This document shows positions 29,100-36,845 of a stretch of 64,000 bases of DNA, piece by piece. Location of the stretch: contig NZ_CAHJXN010000003.1 of assembly GCF_903645285.1 (NCBI RefSeq), positions 226,001-290,000 on the forward strand. The letters are read 5' to 3'. Source of the DNA: Streptococcus thalassemiae (lineage in GTDB: Bacteria > Bacillota > Bacilli > Lactobacillales > Streptococcaceae). The notes beneath the pieces are model-generated. The model was given only the letters and a program-made list of their open reading frames with translations, was not told the origin of the DNA and made no database searches. Each line of letters starts with the position of its first letter. The first letter of the stretch is position 1. The translations under genes and the position numbers were made by a program.

Positions 29100-29170
29100 G
29101 AGATAAAAAGAGTGGAATCACGAACCTAATTATTCACACATTGTGTAAACAGGTTGCTTGAAAACTCAAT

Positions 29171-29292
29171 TGTATAGTGAACTGAATCTGGAATAGGATA
29201 ATATTGCGTCTAAAACATTCTTATAAATTGATTTGAATTCCAAAATCCCATCGTTCCGTTCTTATTTCATTTTGCGATATAGTGAAAGGAAA
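29171..29292. repeat. RUP-like repeat remnant
   Basis: Runs from TTGTATAGTGAACTGAATC to CATTTTGCGATATAGTGAAA and includes GTCTAAAACATTC and ATTGATTTGAATTCC. It resembles, from memory, the pneumococcal RUP element, a small IS630-Spn1-related repeat. A related stretch occurs at 53496-53640. Confidence 0.5.
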
Positions 29293-29305
29293 TAAGTCAG
29301 CTCAT

Positions 29306-29354
29306 AAAAAACGCATACGACCAGGATTTCAAGACCTGATAGTATGCGTTTTTT
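29306..29354. repeat. Hairpin with AAAACGCATA / TATGCGTTTT ends
   Basis: AAAAAACGCATAC pairs with AGTATGCGTTTTTT, with inner arms CCAGG and CCTG. A related hairpin is found next to the other RUP-like copy at 53452-53493. Confidence 0.65.
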
Positions 29355-29405
29355 GATTGTGAAGACTTTTCATCCAGCCTCTTTATGTGATAAAGTATCG
29401 TTAAT

Positions 29406-29531
29406 AGTCAATGAAAATCAGACTGGGAAGTTAGCGGAAGGATCTTCGAAACTATGTTTTGAGGTTTAGGAACTGACCAAGTCAGTAACATATACACACT
29501 AAGGACAAGCTGACGTGGTTTGAAGAGTATA
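29406..29531. repeat. Degraded BOX element
   Basis: Reverse orientation: TCAATGAAAATCAGACTGGGAA at the start, GACCAAGTCAGTAAC inside and CTGACGTGGTTTGAAGAGTAT at the end. Several differences and a missing boxC core. The remaining 29532-29848 shows only short open frames, none convincing. Confidence 0.75.
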
Positions 29532-29848
29532 AAGATCTGTTTCGTAAGCATCTAATAATAGGGTATTTTGATAGTGTAATCATTTGGATAAGCATTATAG
29601 TATAGTGATATGAAATCAACTAAACTAAATAAGAAATATAGATTATCAAAACTCTTTGAAAAGATTACATTAAATCTAAATAACATAGACGTCTTCAGCG
29701 TGTGCTGTCTCATCTTATGCGAAAATCTTATAAGGAGAGTATAGAAAATCTCGATTGTAATCAACTAACTGATTGGAGAAATGTATAAATATGAGAAGTT
29801 AGACCCCCATGTCACTACCATAATGAGATTGCTCGAATTCCTTGCTTT

Positions 29849-30544
29849 TTAACTCAATATCAAACTGGCTACGATAGGGCTGACAAAGACATAGAGAATA
29901 CCAGTGACACCGATAGCCAAACCACCCATAGCTCCTGCTACAGAGCCGTATCGGAAGGCTGTCCCTGTTCCGACCGCATGGCCTGTTCCTCCAAGGGAAA
30001 GACCAACAGCTACTGGATCATCTATTTTCAACCACTTCAAAAGGGTTGGGCCGATGACACTGGTTAAAATCCCAGTCGCCACCACAACCACCAAGGTCAC
30101 AGTCGTCAAACCTTGCAATTTTTCTGTTATTCCCACTGCCATAGCAGTTGTTACTGACTTAGGAAAGAGTGAAATGGCTAGGAAAAAGTCCATTCCAAAA
30201 ATCTTAGCTACAAGGGCTGTGAAAGAGGTATTGACAACTACTGCTAACAGACTACCAAAGAGAATACTCCGAGCATGATGCTTCATCAAGTGAAAACTCT
30301 TATAAAGCGGAATCCCTAGAGCCACGGTCGACGGGACAATCAAGTTGTTCAGATAAACCCCACCTTGGTAGTAATCTTGGTAAGAAATGCCCGTCACTTT
30401 TAGAATGATAATAATGAAAACAGCTGATAAAAGCAAGGGCGTTGTCAAAGGATGGGGAAAACGTCTATAAATCAGCATTCCCACTAGATAAGCTAGGATA
30501 GACAGGGCAAGCCCAAACAGGGGATTGGAAACAAATTCACTCAT
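29849..30544 (-). CDS. lrgB: LrgB/CidB-family membrane protein
   Basis: 231 residues with about seven membrane helices. The family motif PKSVTTAMAVGITEKLQG (about 125) and GGTGHAVGTGTA (about 185) are clear. LrgB works with LrgA; in other Gram-positives the pair modulates murein hydrolase activity and carries pyruvate. Its start overlaps the end of lrgA by four bases (ATGA). Confidence 0.9.
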   Translation of the reverse strand: MSEFVSNPLFGLALSILAYLVGMLIYRRFPHPLTTPLLLSAVFIIIILKVTGISYQDYYQGGVYLNNLIVPSTVALGIPLYKSFHLMKHHARSILFGSLLAVVVNTSFTALVAKIFGMDFFLAISLFPKSVTTAMAVGITEKLQGLTTVTLVVVVATGILTSVIGPTLLKWLKIDDPVAVGLSLGGTGHAVGTGTAFRYGSVAGAMGGLAIGVTGILYVFVSPIVASLILS

Positions 30545-30915
30545 TTGGCATCTCCTTTCTCATAATCTCCCTCAAATCGTCTCTTGATAAACTGAACCAC
30601 CAAGGCAATGAGGATAATATTGATGACTGCTGCGAAAAAGACAATTAAAACAATGGGCAAAAGATAGGGAGCAATCACATCAAACTTCTCCATGATTCCC
30701 ACTGCTGGCGGCAAAAAGAGAATGGTCATATTGGCCAGCAAGAAATTCCCCACCATGTTGACATGTCTGGTTCTCAGCCACTTAAATTGCAGGGCTAGAA
30801 AGAGAATAATCAAACCGATAATACTGCCTGGGATGGGCAAATGAAAGAAACTGGAAATCCCCTCTCCGATTAGAGAAATCACAAAGAGAATCATTAATTG
30901 AACATATAATTTCAT
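30541..30915 (-). CDS. lrgA: LrgA/CidA-family holin-like protein
   Basis: 124 residues from the ATG at 30915, which has GGAG six bases upstream. An in-frame ATG at 30945 lacks an SD. Four membrane helices and the family signature LPIPGSIIGLIILFLAL (about 27-43) are present, with a charged C-terminus (RRFEGDYEKGDAK). It forms an operon with lrgB. Confidence 0.88.
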   Translation of the reverse strand: MKLYVQLMILFVISLIGEGISSFFHLPIPGSIIGLIILFLALQFKWLRTRHVNMVGNFLLANMTILFLPPAVGIMEKFDVIAPYLLPIVLIVFFAAVINIILIALVVQFIKRRFEGDYEKGDAK

Positions 30916-30992
30916 CCTATACTCCACGAAATAGACTTCTTGCATACCAGTTTACTCTTTTTTCAGAAAATTTCAAGGAAATGCACCAAGAG

Positions 30993-31100
30993 ATAATGAA
31001 AATTAAAGAACAAACTAGGAAGTCAGCTGCATGTTGCTCAAAGCAAAGTATTGGGTTTGTAGGTCAAACTGACATAGTTTGAAGCGATTTTCGAAGAATA
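30993..31100. repeat. Degraded BOX element
   Basis: Reverse orientation: ATAATGAAAATTAAAGAACA at the start, CAAACTAGGAAGTCAGC, then TTTGAAGCGATTTTCGAAGA at the end. It lies between lrgA and the ABC ATPase relic and touches the relic's stop codon. Confidence 0.75.
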
Positions 31101-31370
31101 TTACTTTTCTTTGCTTAAGTGAATGACTTGGTCATAGTGTTTTAAGTCTTCTTCTGTGTAGTGGTGAATGACTTCAATGACTGTTTGAGGTAGGGAGAAG
31201 AGCAAGTCGCTAATTTTTCTGCTATTTTCCGAGTCAAGATTGGCCTTAATCTCATCTGCTAAGATGAGTTGGCTATCATGGTAGAGGGCGCGAGCGATTT
31301 CTAGGCGTTGTTTCTCGCCACCAGACAGACTATCATTGCTGAGCGTTCGATTTTTCAAATGTTCTAATCC
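31101..31370 (-). pseudogene. ABC transporter ATPase, C-terminal relic
   Basis: About 88 residues resemble the end of an ABC ATPase: signature [16 protein letters not shown], Walker B-like [12 protein letters not shown] and the H-loop histidine in [11 protein letters not shown]. Walker A and the N-terminal half are absent. Upstream residues in the same frame (to 31460) do not look like the family. It is a truncated exporter ATPase of the bacteriocin or MacB type. Confidence 0.82.
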
Positions 31371-31482
31371 TGTTTTTTGAGGATATGATTTAACGTTTGC
31401 TTTTATCTCAAATACTTCATATAAAAATGTAATTTTTGGGGATATACAATTAAATGACAATGTCGTAATGTAACAGATTGAA

Positions 31483-31529
31483 ACAAAAAGCGAACAAAAC
31501 AGAATTCGTTGTTTCGATTCGCTTTTTGT
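31483..31529. terminator. Terminator of the choline-binding protein operon
   Basis: Perfect outer stem ACAAAAAGCGAA / TTCGCTTTTTGT with a 23-nt loop. The A-rich left arm gives a U run on the minus strand. Confidence 0.7.
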
Positions 31530-31618
31530 ATTATTATCTAAATTTTTCTTGTAGTTCTGATAACAATTAGTTTGAGCATGTACACTAATAGCTGATGGAA
31601 TAAAATGTGTACTTTAGA

Positions 31619-32698
31619 TTATTTCCAAGCGCCACTGGCATCTACATAGTAGCCATCTGGTGTGTAGGTATTGTGAAGCATCTTACCTGATGAAGCAAGG
31701 TAATACCAAGATCCGCTATCTTTCACCCAACCTGTTGCCATAGAACCTGAGTTGTTTAGATAATACCAAGATCCACTATCTTTGATCCAACCTGTTGCCA
31801 TAGAACCTGAATCTTTTAGGTAATACCAAGAGTGATTATCATATAGCCAATCGCTAGCAATCATGGCTCCTGATGATTTAAAGGCATACCAGTTGCCACC
31901 CTGATAGAGCCAAGTTTGATTGAACATGACTCCTTTATCATTCATAAAGTACCAAGTTCCCTTGTCCTTAACCCAAGCATTTTTAACTAATTGACCTTGT
32001 TTTTGATAGTACCACTTTTCACTGTAATTCTTTTTTAGCCAACTTTCTGCTTTTAGAATCGGATAAAGTATTTTGAAGGCTCCTCCCCCTCTGTAGGAAT
32101 GACTGATAACTCCTGGTTTTTGAAGTTTCAATTCTACATAGTCGTCTTCCCAAGCAAACACTTTTTGACCATTGAGAGTCTCTGGTAAGGTAGCAGTGTA
32201 GGTCTTAGTTTGATAGTCCCATTTTGCATCAAGGTAGGTGTGTTGATCATTTGATTCGTCAATACGGAAGTAACCACTCTTTCCGCCATCATTATATACA
32301 TCATCTACTACTTTAGTGGACCAGGTCTTTACTTCATTTCCGCTTTTGGCTTCTACCTTGATATCTCCTCTATAGCCATAAGGTACATAGAAATTCAGGT
32401 AACGTCCTTCTTCTCCGATGGTTCTATCCACTTCTTGACTTAGGAAATTGACAGTTTGATCTTGACCATTGAGACTAACCGTCCACTCGATTTTCTCAGT
32501 TTTTGGCAAATCCAAGACTTTGATATCTACGCTATGGCCATTGTTAAATCGAAGAATTTTGTCATCTTGATACACAACTCCTCCTTTAACATGCCAAACT
32601 CCTTTAAGCTCAAATGCCTTTCCCGAATGAGGGAAAGCTAGTAAAGCTAGGCCAGCTAGAGATAAACCAAATAATGTGATTTTTTTTGATACTTTCAT
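31619..32698 (-). CDS. Choline-binding surface protein
   Basis: 359 residues. A signal peptide (1-28, ending SGKA) is followed by a unique N-terminal region of about 190 residues that I do not recognise (YLNFYVPYGYRGDIKV, VFAWEDDYVELKL). From about residue 225 come six or seven choline-binding repeats of the GW.KDSGSWYYL..SGSMAT type, the last ending YYVDASGAWK. Such repeats hold proteins on teichoic-acid phosphocholine, found in mitis-group streptococci. AAGGAG precedes ATG. It lies 12 bases downstream of the caspase-like gene and is probably cotranscribed with it. Confidence 0.9.
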   Translation of the reverse strand: MKVSKKITLFGLSLAGLALLAFPHSGKAFELKGVWHVKGGVVYQDDKILRFNNGHSVDIKVLDLPKTEKIEWTVSLNGQDQTVNFLSQEVDRTIGEEGRYLNFYVPYGYRGDIKVEAKSGNEVKTWSTKVVDDVYNDGGKSGYFRIDESNDQHTYLDAKWDYQTKTYTATLPETLNGQKVFAWEDDYVELKLQKPGVISHSYRGGGAFKILYPILKAESWLKKNYSEKWYYQKQGQLVKNAWVKDKGTWYFMNDKGVMFNQTWLYQGGNWYAFKSSGAMIASDWLYDNHSWYYLKDSGSMATGWIKDSGSWYYLNNSGSMATGWVKDSGSWYYLASSGKMLHNTYTPDGYYVDASGAWK

Positions 32699-32710
32699 TT
32701 TCTTAACTCC

Positions 32711-33329
32711 TTATTTTTGAAATAAAACAAATTGACTGTTTTTAGGATAAACTGATACATGTTGCTCCTTGTTACTGCTGGATGCAGCTTCAAGGACTAG
32801 AGGGTAAGAGTATTGATACAGTTCCTCTAAAGTGATTTTTCCGTTAGTATTGGTGTCTGCCATAGGCGAAATCATTCTATTTTGAAGTGGATCCCAACCT
32901 GAAAAGGATGTTTTATCGCTACCAATGGCTATCGTCCCATCTTCTCCTCCATGACAAGTAAGGTAAAGATAGTTCACATCGCTTTCGCTAGAAGATTTGA
33001 AAAGCTCTTGCATTTTTGCAATAATCTCGGACTTAGTTTTATCTGGGAAACGAACTACTTCGCTAAAGTTTTGGTTACTAAAAACCTTTTCCATAGCATT
33101 AACGTCTTCGATAGGTACTGCTCTCGTTGATGTTTCACCCGTTTCTAGTGTAAGAACCGTCAGAATGTTTATACCACCAACGACCTTTTGATTGAAAGCA
33201 ACTGCCATTGGAGTGGCTATAATCCTAGGGAGAGATAGATTCTTGTGCAGAAACTGGACTATTTACTGATAGTGATGTCACTAGGCTCAGTAAAGCAACT
33301 GATGACAATAAAATTTTTTTCATAATCAT
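32711..33329 (-). pseudogene. Secreted caspase-like protein, frameshifted and lacking the Cys segment
   Basis: A signal peptide frame starts at 33329 (MIMKKILLSSVALLSLV...VSA-QE) and hits TAG at 33225-33227. The rest continues one frame over, from about 33238 to 32711. The second part carries the caspase-fold beta strand with the catalytic histidine (YLYLTCHGG) and the clan's C-terminal ADTNTNGKITLEELYQYSYP stretch. Between TSFSG and WDPLQN the usual strand with the catalytic Cys (D-x-C-x-S-G) is missing. The 165-residue part from ATG 33208 might still be made without export. The caspase assignment rests on motifs only. Confidence 0.68.
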
Positions 33330-33330
33330 A

Positions 33331-33359
33331 TTGTCCTTTCTGTTTTATTTTTGTATAAT
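33331..33359 (+). promoter_or_regulatory. Promoter of the Rgg-type regulator, in a dyad-rich divergent gap
   Basis: TTGTCC-N17-TATAAT. The gap also holds an imperfect inverted repeat, CTGTTTTATTTTTGT (33340) and ACAAATAAAAAAAACAG (33371), a candidate site for the regulator controlling both directions. Confidence 0.6.
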
Positions 33360-33422
33360 CATAATCATATCACAAATAAAAAAAACAGGTTTTATTTTTT
33401 GCAGAAATGGAAGAGGAATACT

Positions 33423-34277
33423 ATGGAAAATTTTGGAGCAGTTTTAAAGGATATCCGTATTTCAAAAAATTTTCGTCTTAAAGATTTGGCTTGTGATAAG
33501 ATTAGTGAGTCAACTATTTCTCGTTTCGAAAATGGGATTACAAAATTATCTATTGATCATTTTTACATGTTGTTAAATCGCCTGGGGATATCATTTTCGG
33601 AATTTGAAGAATTAGTTCATTGCTATTATTCCAAAAAAGAATGTTTTTTTGAAGAACTAGAACATGCTGTAAACTCTTCAGATATCATTTTGTTACAAGA
33701 ACTAATAAAGAAAATAGAGCTAAAACAAAAGCAGGAAAAAAGTTTGTGCAATTATCACATAAAATTGATTGCTGAGCAACAGATCAACCGGCTTGCAAAT
33801 CTTCCTTATAATGCCTCTAAATGTAATGAGCTAATCAAGTATTTGCTTTCTGTAGATACTTGGATGGAGTATGAATTAAAAATTTTCTATAATTCGGTGT
33901 TTTTTATGAATACTAAGACCATAAGCTTACTATATAGAGCGGTAATCAAGAAAACACGACATTTTTTAAAAACAGACATGGGAACATATAGAGTAATTCC
34001 TTTATATTTATTTAATTTAGAGTTATTATTAAAAAATAATTTGTTAGATAGCGCTCAATTTTTTATAGATGATTTAGAAAATTTACTGACCAGACAAGGA
34101 TATTATTTTGAAAAGAATTATTTGCTTTTTTTAAAAGGTATTTATCTCATAAAAACGAATCAAGTAGAGTTAGGTAAAAAAGAATGTTCCAAAGCTATGA
34201 GAATATGTAAGGAATATAATGATAGTGTCACAATAGAGAAATTAAACAAGACCTTTAAATCAGATTTTATCATTTAA
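33423..34277 (+). CDS. Rgg/MutR-family transcriptional regulator
   Basis: 284 residues from the ATG at 33423 with GAGGAA upstream; a TTG-started longer frame from 33351 is not needed. An N-terminal XRE helix-turn-helix (FGAVLKDIRISKNFRLKDLA, SESTISRFENG) is followed by an all-helical TPR-like domain, as in Rgg peptide-sensing regulators. AT-rich compared with neighbours. It is divergent from the caspase-like and choline-binding genes, which are its likely targets. No obvious SHP-type peptide gene was found beside it. Confidence 0.86.
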   Translation: MENFGAVLKDIRISKNFRLKDLACDKISESTISRFENGITKLSIDHFYMLLNRLGISFSEFEELVHCYYSKKECFFEELEHAVNSSDIILLQELIKKIELKQKQEKSLCNYHIKLIAEQQINRLANLPYNASKCNELIKYLLSVDTWMEYELKIFYNSVFFMNTKTISLLYRAVIKKTRHFLKTDMGTYRVIPLYLFNLELLLKNNLLDSAQFFIDDLENLLTRQGYYFEKNYLLFLKGIYLIKTNQVELGKKECSKAMRICKEYNDSVTIEKLNKTFKSDFII

Positions 34278-34331
34278 TTGGTTAGAAGGATTCGTTTGTA
34301 AGATAAAGTTAGACAGAAAATAAAATAAAAG

Positions 34332-34371
34332 AAAAAGGATAGCCTCTCTGCGATGAGATGTTATCCTTTTT
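34332..34371. terminator. Bidirectional terminator between the Rgg gene and the ABC operon
   Basis: Stem AAAAAGGATAGCCTCTC / GAGATGTTATCCTTTTT with a short loop, A tract left and T tract right, between two convergent units. Confidence 0.88.
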
Positions 34372-34381
34372 GATTTTAAAA

Positions 34382-35149
34382 TTATTGCAAATTAACCTTG
34401 TTTCTCAAGATGTAGTAGGTTCCGAGGTAAAAGATAGCTATGAAAATGAGTTCTTCAACAATGGCTATACCTGCTCCCATATAGAAATGGTCATTAAGTC
34501 CTACAAGTGAATTGACATAGAAATTAGAACTAAGATTGAAGAAAAGTTCAATAAATCCAATGACGATTTGGATACCAATGTAGGCTGCAACAGCGAGTGC
34601 TGTACGGTATTCATTGAAAAGCTGTCCAATGGAAATAGCCAAGTAGATGCAGAGTATACTGGAAATGGTATTTAGTAGGAAGGATATACCTGTAAGAAAG
34701 ATCTGAGGGAGATGTGTTTCTACAAATGTAATCACATAAGAAAGAGGGATCCATTCTGAAGCCGTTATGGTCACAATAATAACAGCACTTAGAGCTAGGA
34801 CAGCAGTGCTAATCAACGACCAGATAAAGGCACCGATTAGTTTGGTTGTGATGATATGGTGTTCAGAAACTGGCAAGGTCAAAGTCAGATAGCCTTGTCG
34901 GTCATAGACACTACCTTTAAAGCGTTTAATGATTAAGAAAAGAGTTGAAATCCCAAGTGTAATCATCAAGCCACCAAAGACGAGGGCTAGAAAAAGTAGC
35001 ATAGTAGGTTGACTTTCTTTGACAGGTAGATTGTTATAGGTCTGTGCTTGTATCCCGATAAGGGCAGAAAGGACTAGAACAGCAGCGTAGAGGGCTAAAT
35101 ACCACTTGTTAACATTTTTAAATTCGTAGCGAATTAAATTCCAAAACAT
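34382..35149 (-). CDS. ABC-2 type permease of the GntR-linked exporter
   Basis: 255 residues from the ATG at 35149, preceded by AAGGAG; a longer frame to 35218 runs back into the ATPase gene. About six membrane helices (about 17-33, 50-70, 100-125, 140-165, 180-205, 225-250). Starting FWNLIRYEFKNVNKWYL, it resembles ABC-2 permeases of YtrA-type operons. The substrate is unknown. Confidence 0.85.
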   Translation of the reverse strand: MFWNLIRYEFKNVNKWYLALYAAVLVLSALIGIQAQTYNNLPVKESQPTMLLFLALVFGGLMITLGISTLFLIIKRFKGSVYDRQGYLTLTLPVSEHHIITTKLIGAFIWSLISTAVLALSAVIIVTITASEWIPLSYVITFVETHLPQIFLTGISFLLNTISSILCIYLAISIGQLFNEYRTALAVAAYIGIQIVIGFIELFFNLSSNFYVNSLVGLNDHFYMGAGIAIVEELIFIAIFYLGTYYILRNKVNLQ

Positions 35150-35165
35150 AAATAATCTCCTTTGC

Positions 35166-35861
35166 TTAAGCCTTAAATTCCTGACGGAAGAGTTGGTCAA
35201 TGGATTCACCCGACTCATAGCGAATATCGTCTACATTGCCTTGACGAACGACTTTTCCGTCTTTGAGGAAGACAATTTCATCCAAGATTGGCTCGATATC
35301 TGAAATCAAGTGGGTAGAAATCAAAACGGTAGAAGTTGGTGAGTAGTTGTTGATGATGGTATTGAGGATATAATCACGGGCTGCTGGGTCCACCCCACCA
35401 ATGGGTTCGTCCAGAACATAGAGGCGAGCATCACGGCTCATAACCAAAATCAGTTGTACCTTTTCCTTATTCCCTTTTGATAATTTCTTGAGACGACTAT
35501 TTTCATCAATACCTAGGTCTGCAAGTAGATGATGGGCGCGTTCAAGATTGAAATCTTTATAGAAGGTCTTGAAGTAGGTTAGGGCTTCTTTGACCTTCAT
35601 TTGTTCATTAAGATAGGTTGTATCCGGCAAATAAGCTACGATGGCCTTGGTTGCTGGGCTTGGATCCATGTCGTTGATCAGGACACGTCCTTGATCTGGT
35701 TGTAAGAGGCCATTGATTAGTTTAATCAGGGTTGTTTTTCCTGAGCCGTTTGGCCCAAGGAGACCGACAATTTTACCAGCTGGGATGTCAAGGGAAACAT
35801 TTTCAAGGGCTGGTGTTGCTCCATATGATTTGGATACATTTTCAAATGCTAGTAATGACAT
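35166..35861 (-). CDS. ABC transporter ATP-binding protein, YtrB-like
   Basis: 231 residues. Walker A GLLGPNGSGKTT (about 33), signature KLSKGNKEKVQL (about 129), Walker B LYVLDEPIGGVDP (about 148) and the H-loop STHLISD are intact. It lies between a GntR regulator (4 bases upstream) and its permease. Operons of this type respond to cell-wall antibiotics in Bacillus; that role here is inferred. Confidence 0.9.
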   Translation of the reverse strand: MSLLAFENVSKSYGATPALENVSLDIPAGKIVGLLGPNGSGKTTLIKLINGLLQPDQGRVLINDMDPSPATKAIVAYLPDTTYLNEQMKVKEALTYFKTFYKDFNLERAHHLLADLGIDENSRLKKLSKGNKEKVQLILVMSRDARLYVLDEPIGGVDPAARDYILNTIINNYSPTSTVLISTHLISDIEPILDEIVFLKDGKVVRQGNVDDIRYESGESIDQLFRQEFKA

Positions 35862-35865
35862 AGGC

Positions 35866-36231
35866 TTAAACTCCTTTAATATAATCGCCGACTACGCCTG
35901 GTAGTTCTTCTTTTTCATAGCCAAAATGGGTCATGGAGGAAACGAAGTGTTCCAATTCTTCTTCCGATAATTGTTTGCGTGATTGGGCGATCAGTTCCTT
36001 ATCCTCAGTTACAAATCGTCCAGTTGTTCGCTTGCTGTAGACAAATCCTTCTCGTTCAAGGTCTGACAAGGCTCTTTGGATGGTGTTGGGATTGACACCG
36101 GCCTCGCTCGCTAGCTCTCTCACGGTTGGAAGTTGTTGATTGGCTTCCAGTGTATGGGAAACAATCTGAAGCTTGATTTTCTCCATAATCTGTAAATAGA
36201 TGGGTTTTTTGTTGTCAAATGTCCAAGACAT
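35866..36231 (-). CDS. GntR-family regulator, YtrA subfamily
   Basis: 121 residues, short as in YtrA. A winged helix with LPTVRELASEAGVNPNTIQRALSDLEREGFVYSKRT-type sequence covers residues 10-75, followed by a small C-terminal helical piece. It is first in an operon with the ABC genes and likely represses them. Start with AAGGAG a few bases upstream. Confidence 0.9.
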   Translation of the reverse strand: MSWTFDNKKPIYLQIMEKIKLQIVSHTLEANQQLPTVRELASEAGVNPNTIQRALSDLEREGFVYSKRTTGRFVTEDKELIAQSRKQLSEEELEHFVSSMTHFGYEKEELPGVVGDYIKGV

Positions 36232-36269
36232 CTTGGTCTCCTTTCTTTTTATCTATTTGTCTTAATTAA

Positions 36270-36298
36270 ATAATACAACAAAACAAAAAACTTGTCAA
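36270..36298 (-). promoter_or_regulatory. Promoter of the GntR-ABC operon
   Basis: On the minus strand a strong TTGACA-N17-TATTAT. It lies 39 bases upstream of the GntR start. A TTAATTAA dyad downstream of the -10 is a possible operator. Confidence 0.8.
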
Positions 36299-36316
36299 GC
36301 AAAAAGAAGAATTGTT

Positions 36317-36344
36317 TTGGGAATTGTTTAAAAAATGGTATAAT
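36317..36344 (+). promoter_or_regulatory. Promoter of nrdR
   Basis: TTGGGA-N16-TATAAT with TGG before the -10 (extended). It lies 28 bases before the nrdR start. Confidence 0.65.
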
Positions 36345-36371
36345 GAAAAGAAAACGATAAGGAGGGAAAAG

Positions 36372-36845
36372 ATGCGTTGTCCAAAATGTGGGGCTACCAA
36401 GTCAAGTGTTATCGATAGTCGCCAAGCAGAAGAAGGGAACACCATTCGTAGAAGACGTGAGTGCGACGAATGCCAGCACCGTTTTACAACCTACGAACGG
36501 GTAGAAGAAAGAACCTTAGTGGTTGTTAAAAAAGATGGCACACGGGAACAATTCTCCAGAGATAAAATCTTTAATGGGATTATCCGCTCAGCCCAGAAAC
36601 GTCCTGTGTCAAGTGATGAAATCAACATGGTAGTCAATCGTATCGAACAGAAACTCCGTGGTCGAAATGAAAATGAAATTCAAAGTGAGGACATTGGTTC
36701 ACTCGTCATGGAGGAGTTGGCTGAGTTAGATGAGATTACCTATGTACGTTTTGCCAGTGTCTATCGTAGTTTTAAGGATGTCAGTGAGCTAGAGAGCTTG
36801 CTCCAACAAATCACCCAGTCCTCTAAAAAGAAAAAGGAAAGATAA
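36372..36845 (+). CDS. nrdR: Transcriptional repressor NrdR
   Basis: 157 residues from the ATG at 36372 with GGAGGG upstream; the track frame starting at 36312 lies over the promoter. An N-terminal zinc ribbon (C3, C6, CDEC at 31-34) is followed by an ATP-cone domain. It represses ribonucleotide reductase genes when dATP is bound. It is linked to dnaB and dnaI as in other Firmicutes. Confidence 0.95.

Noticed and set aside
29610..29744. 44-codon plus-strand frame (MKSTKLNKKYRLSKLFEK...)
   Set aside because: It lies in decayed repeat DNA upstream of lrgB with no SD. It could be an IS fragment, but I cannot support it.
33351..33422. N-terminal extension of the Rgg-type regulator from a TTG
   Set aside because: It covers the promoter, whereas the ATG at 33423 has a proper SD and gives the usual family start.
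35150..35218. N-terminal extension of the GntR-linked permease
   Set aside because: The extra 23 codons overlap the ATPase gene. The ATG at 35149 has AAGGAG and starts the family-like FWNLIRYEF.
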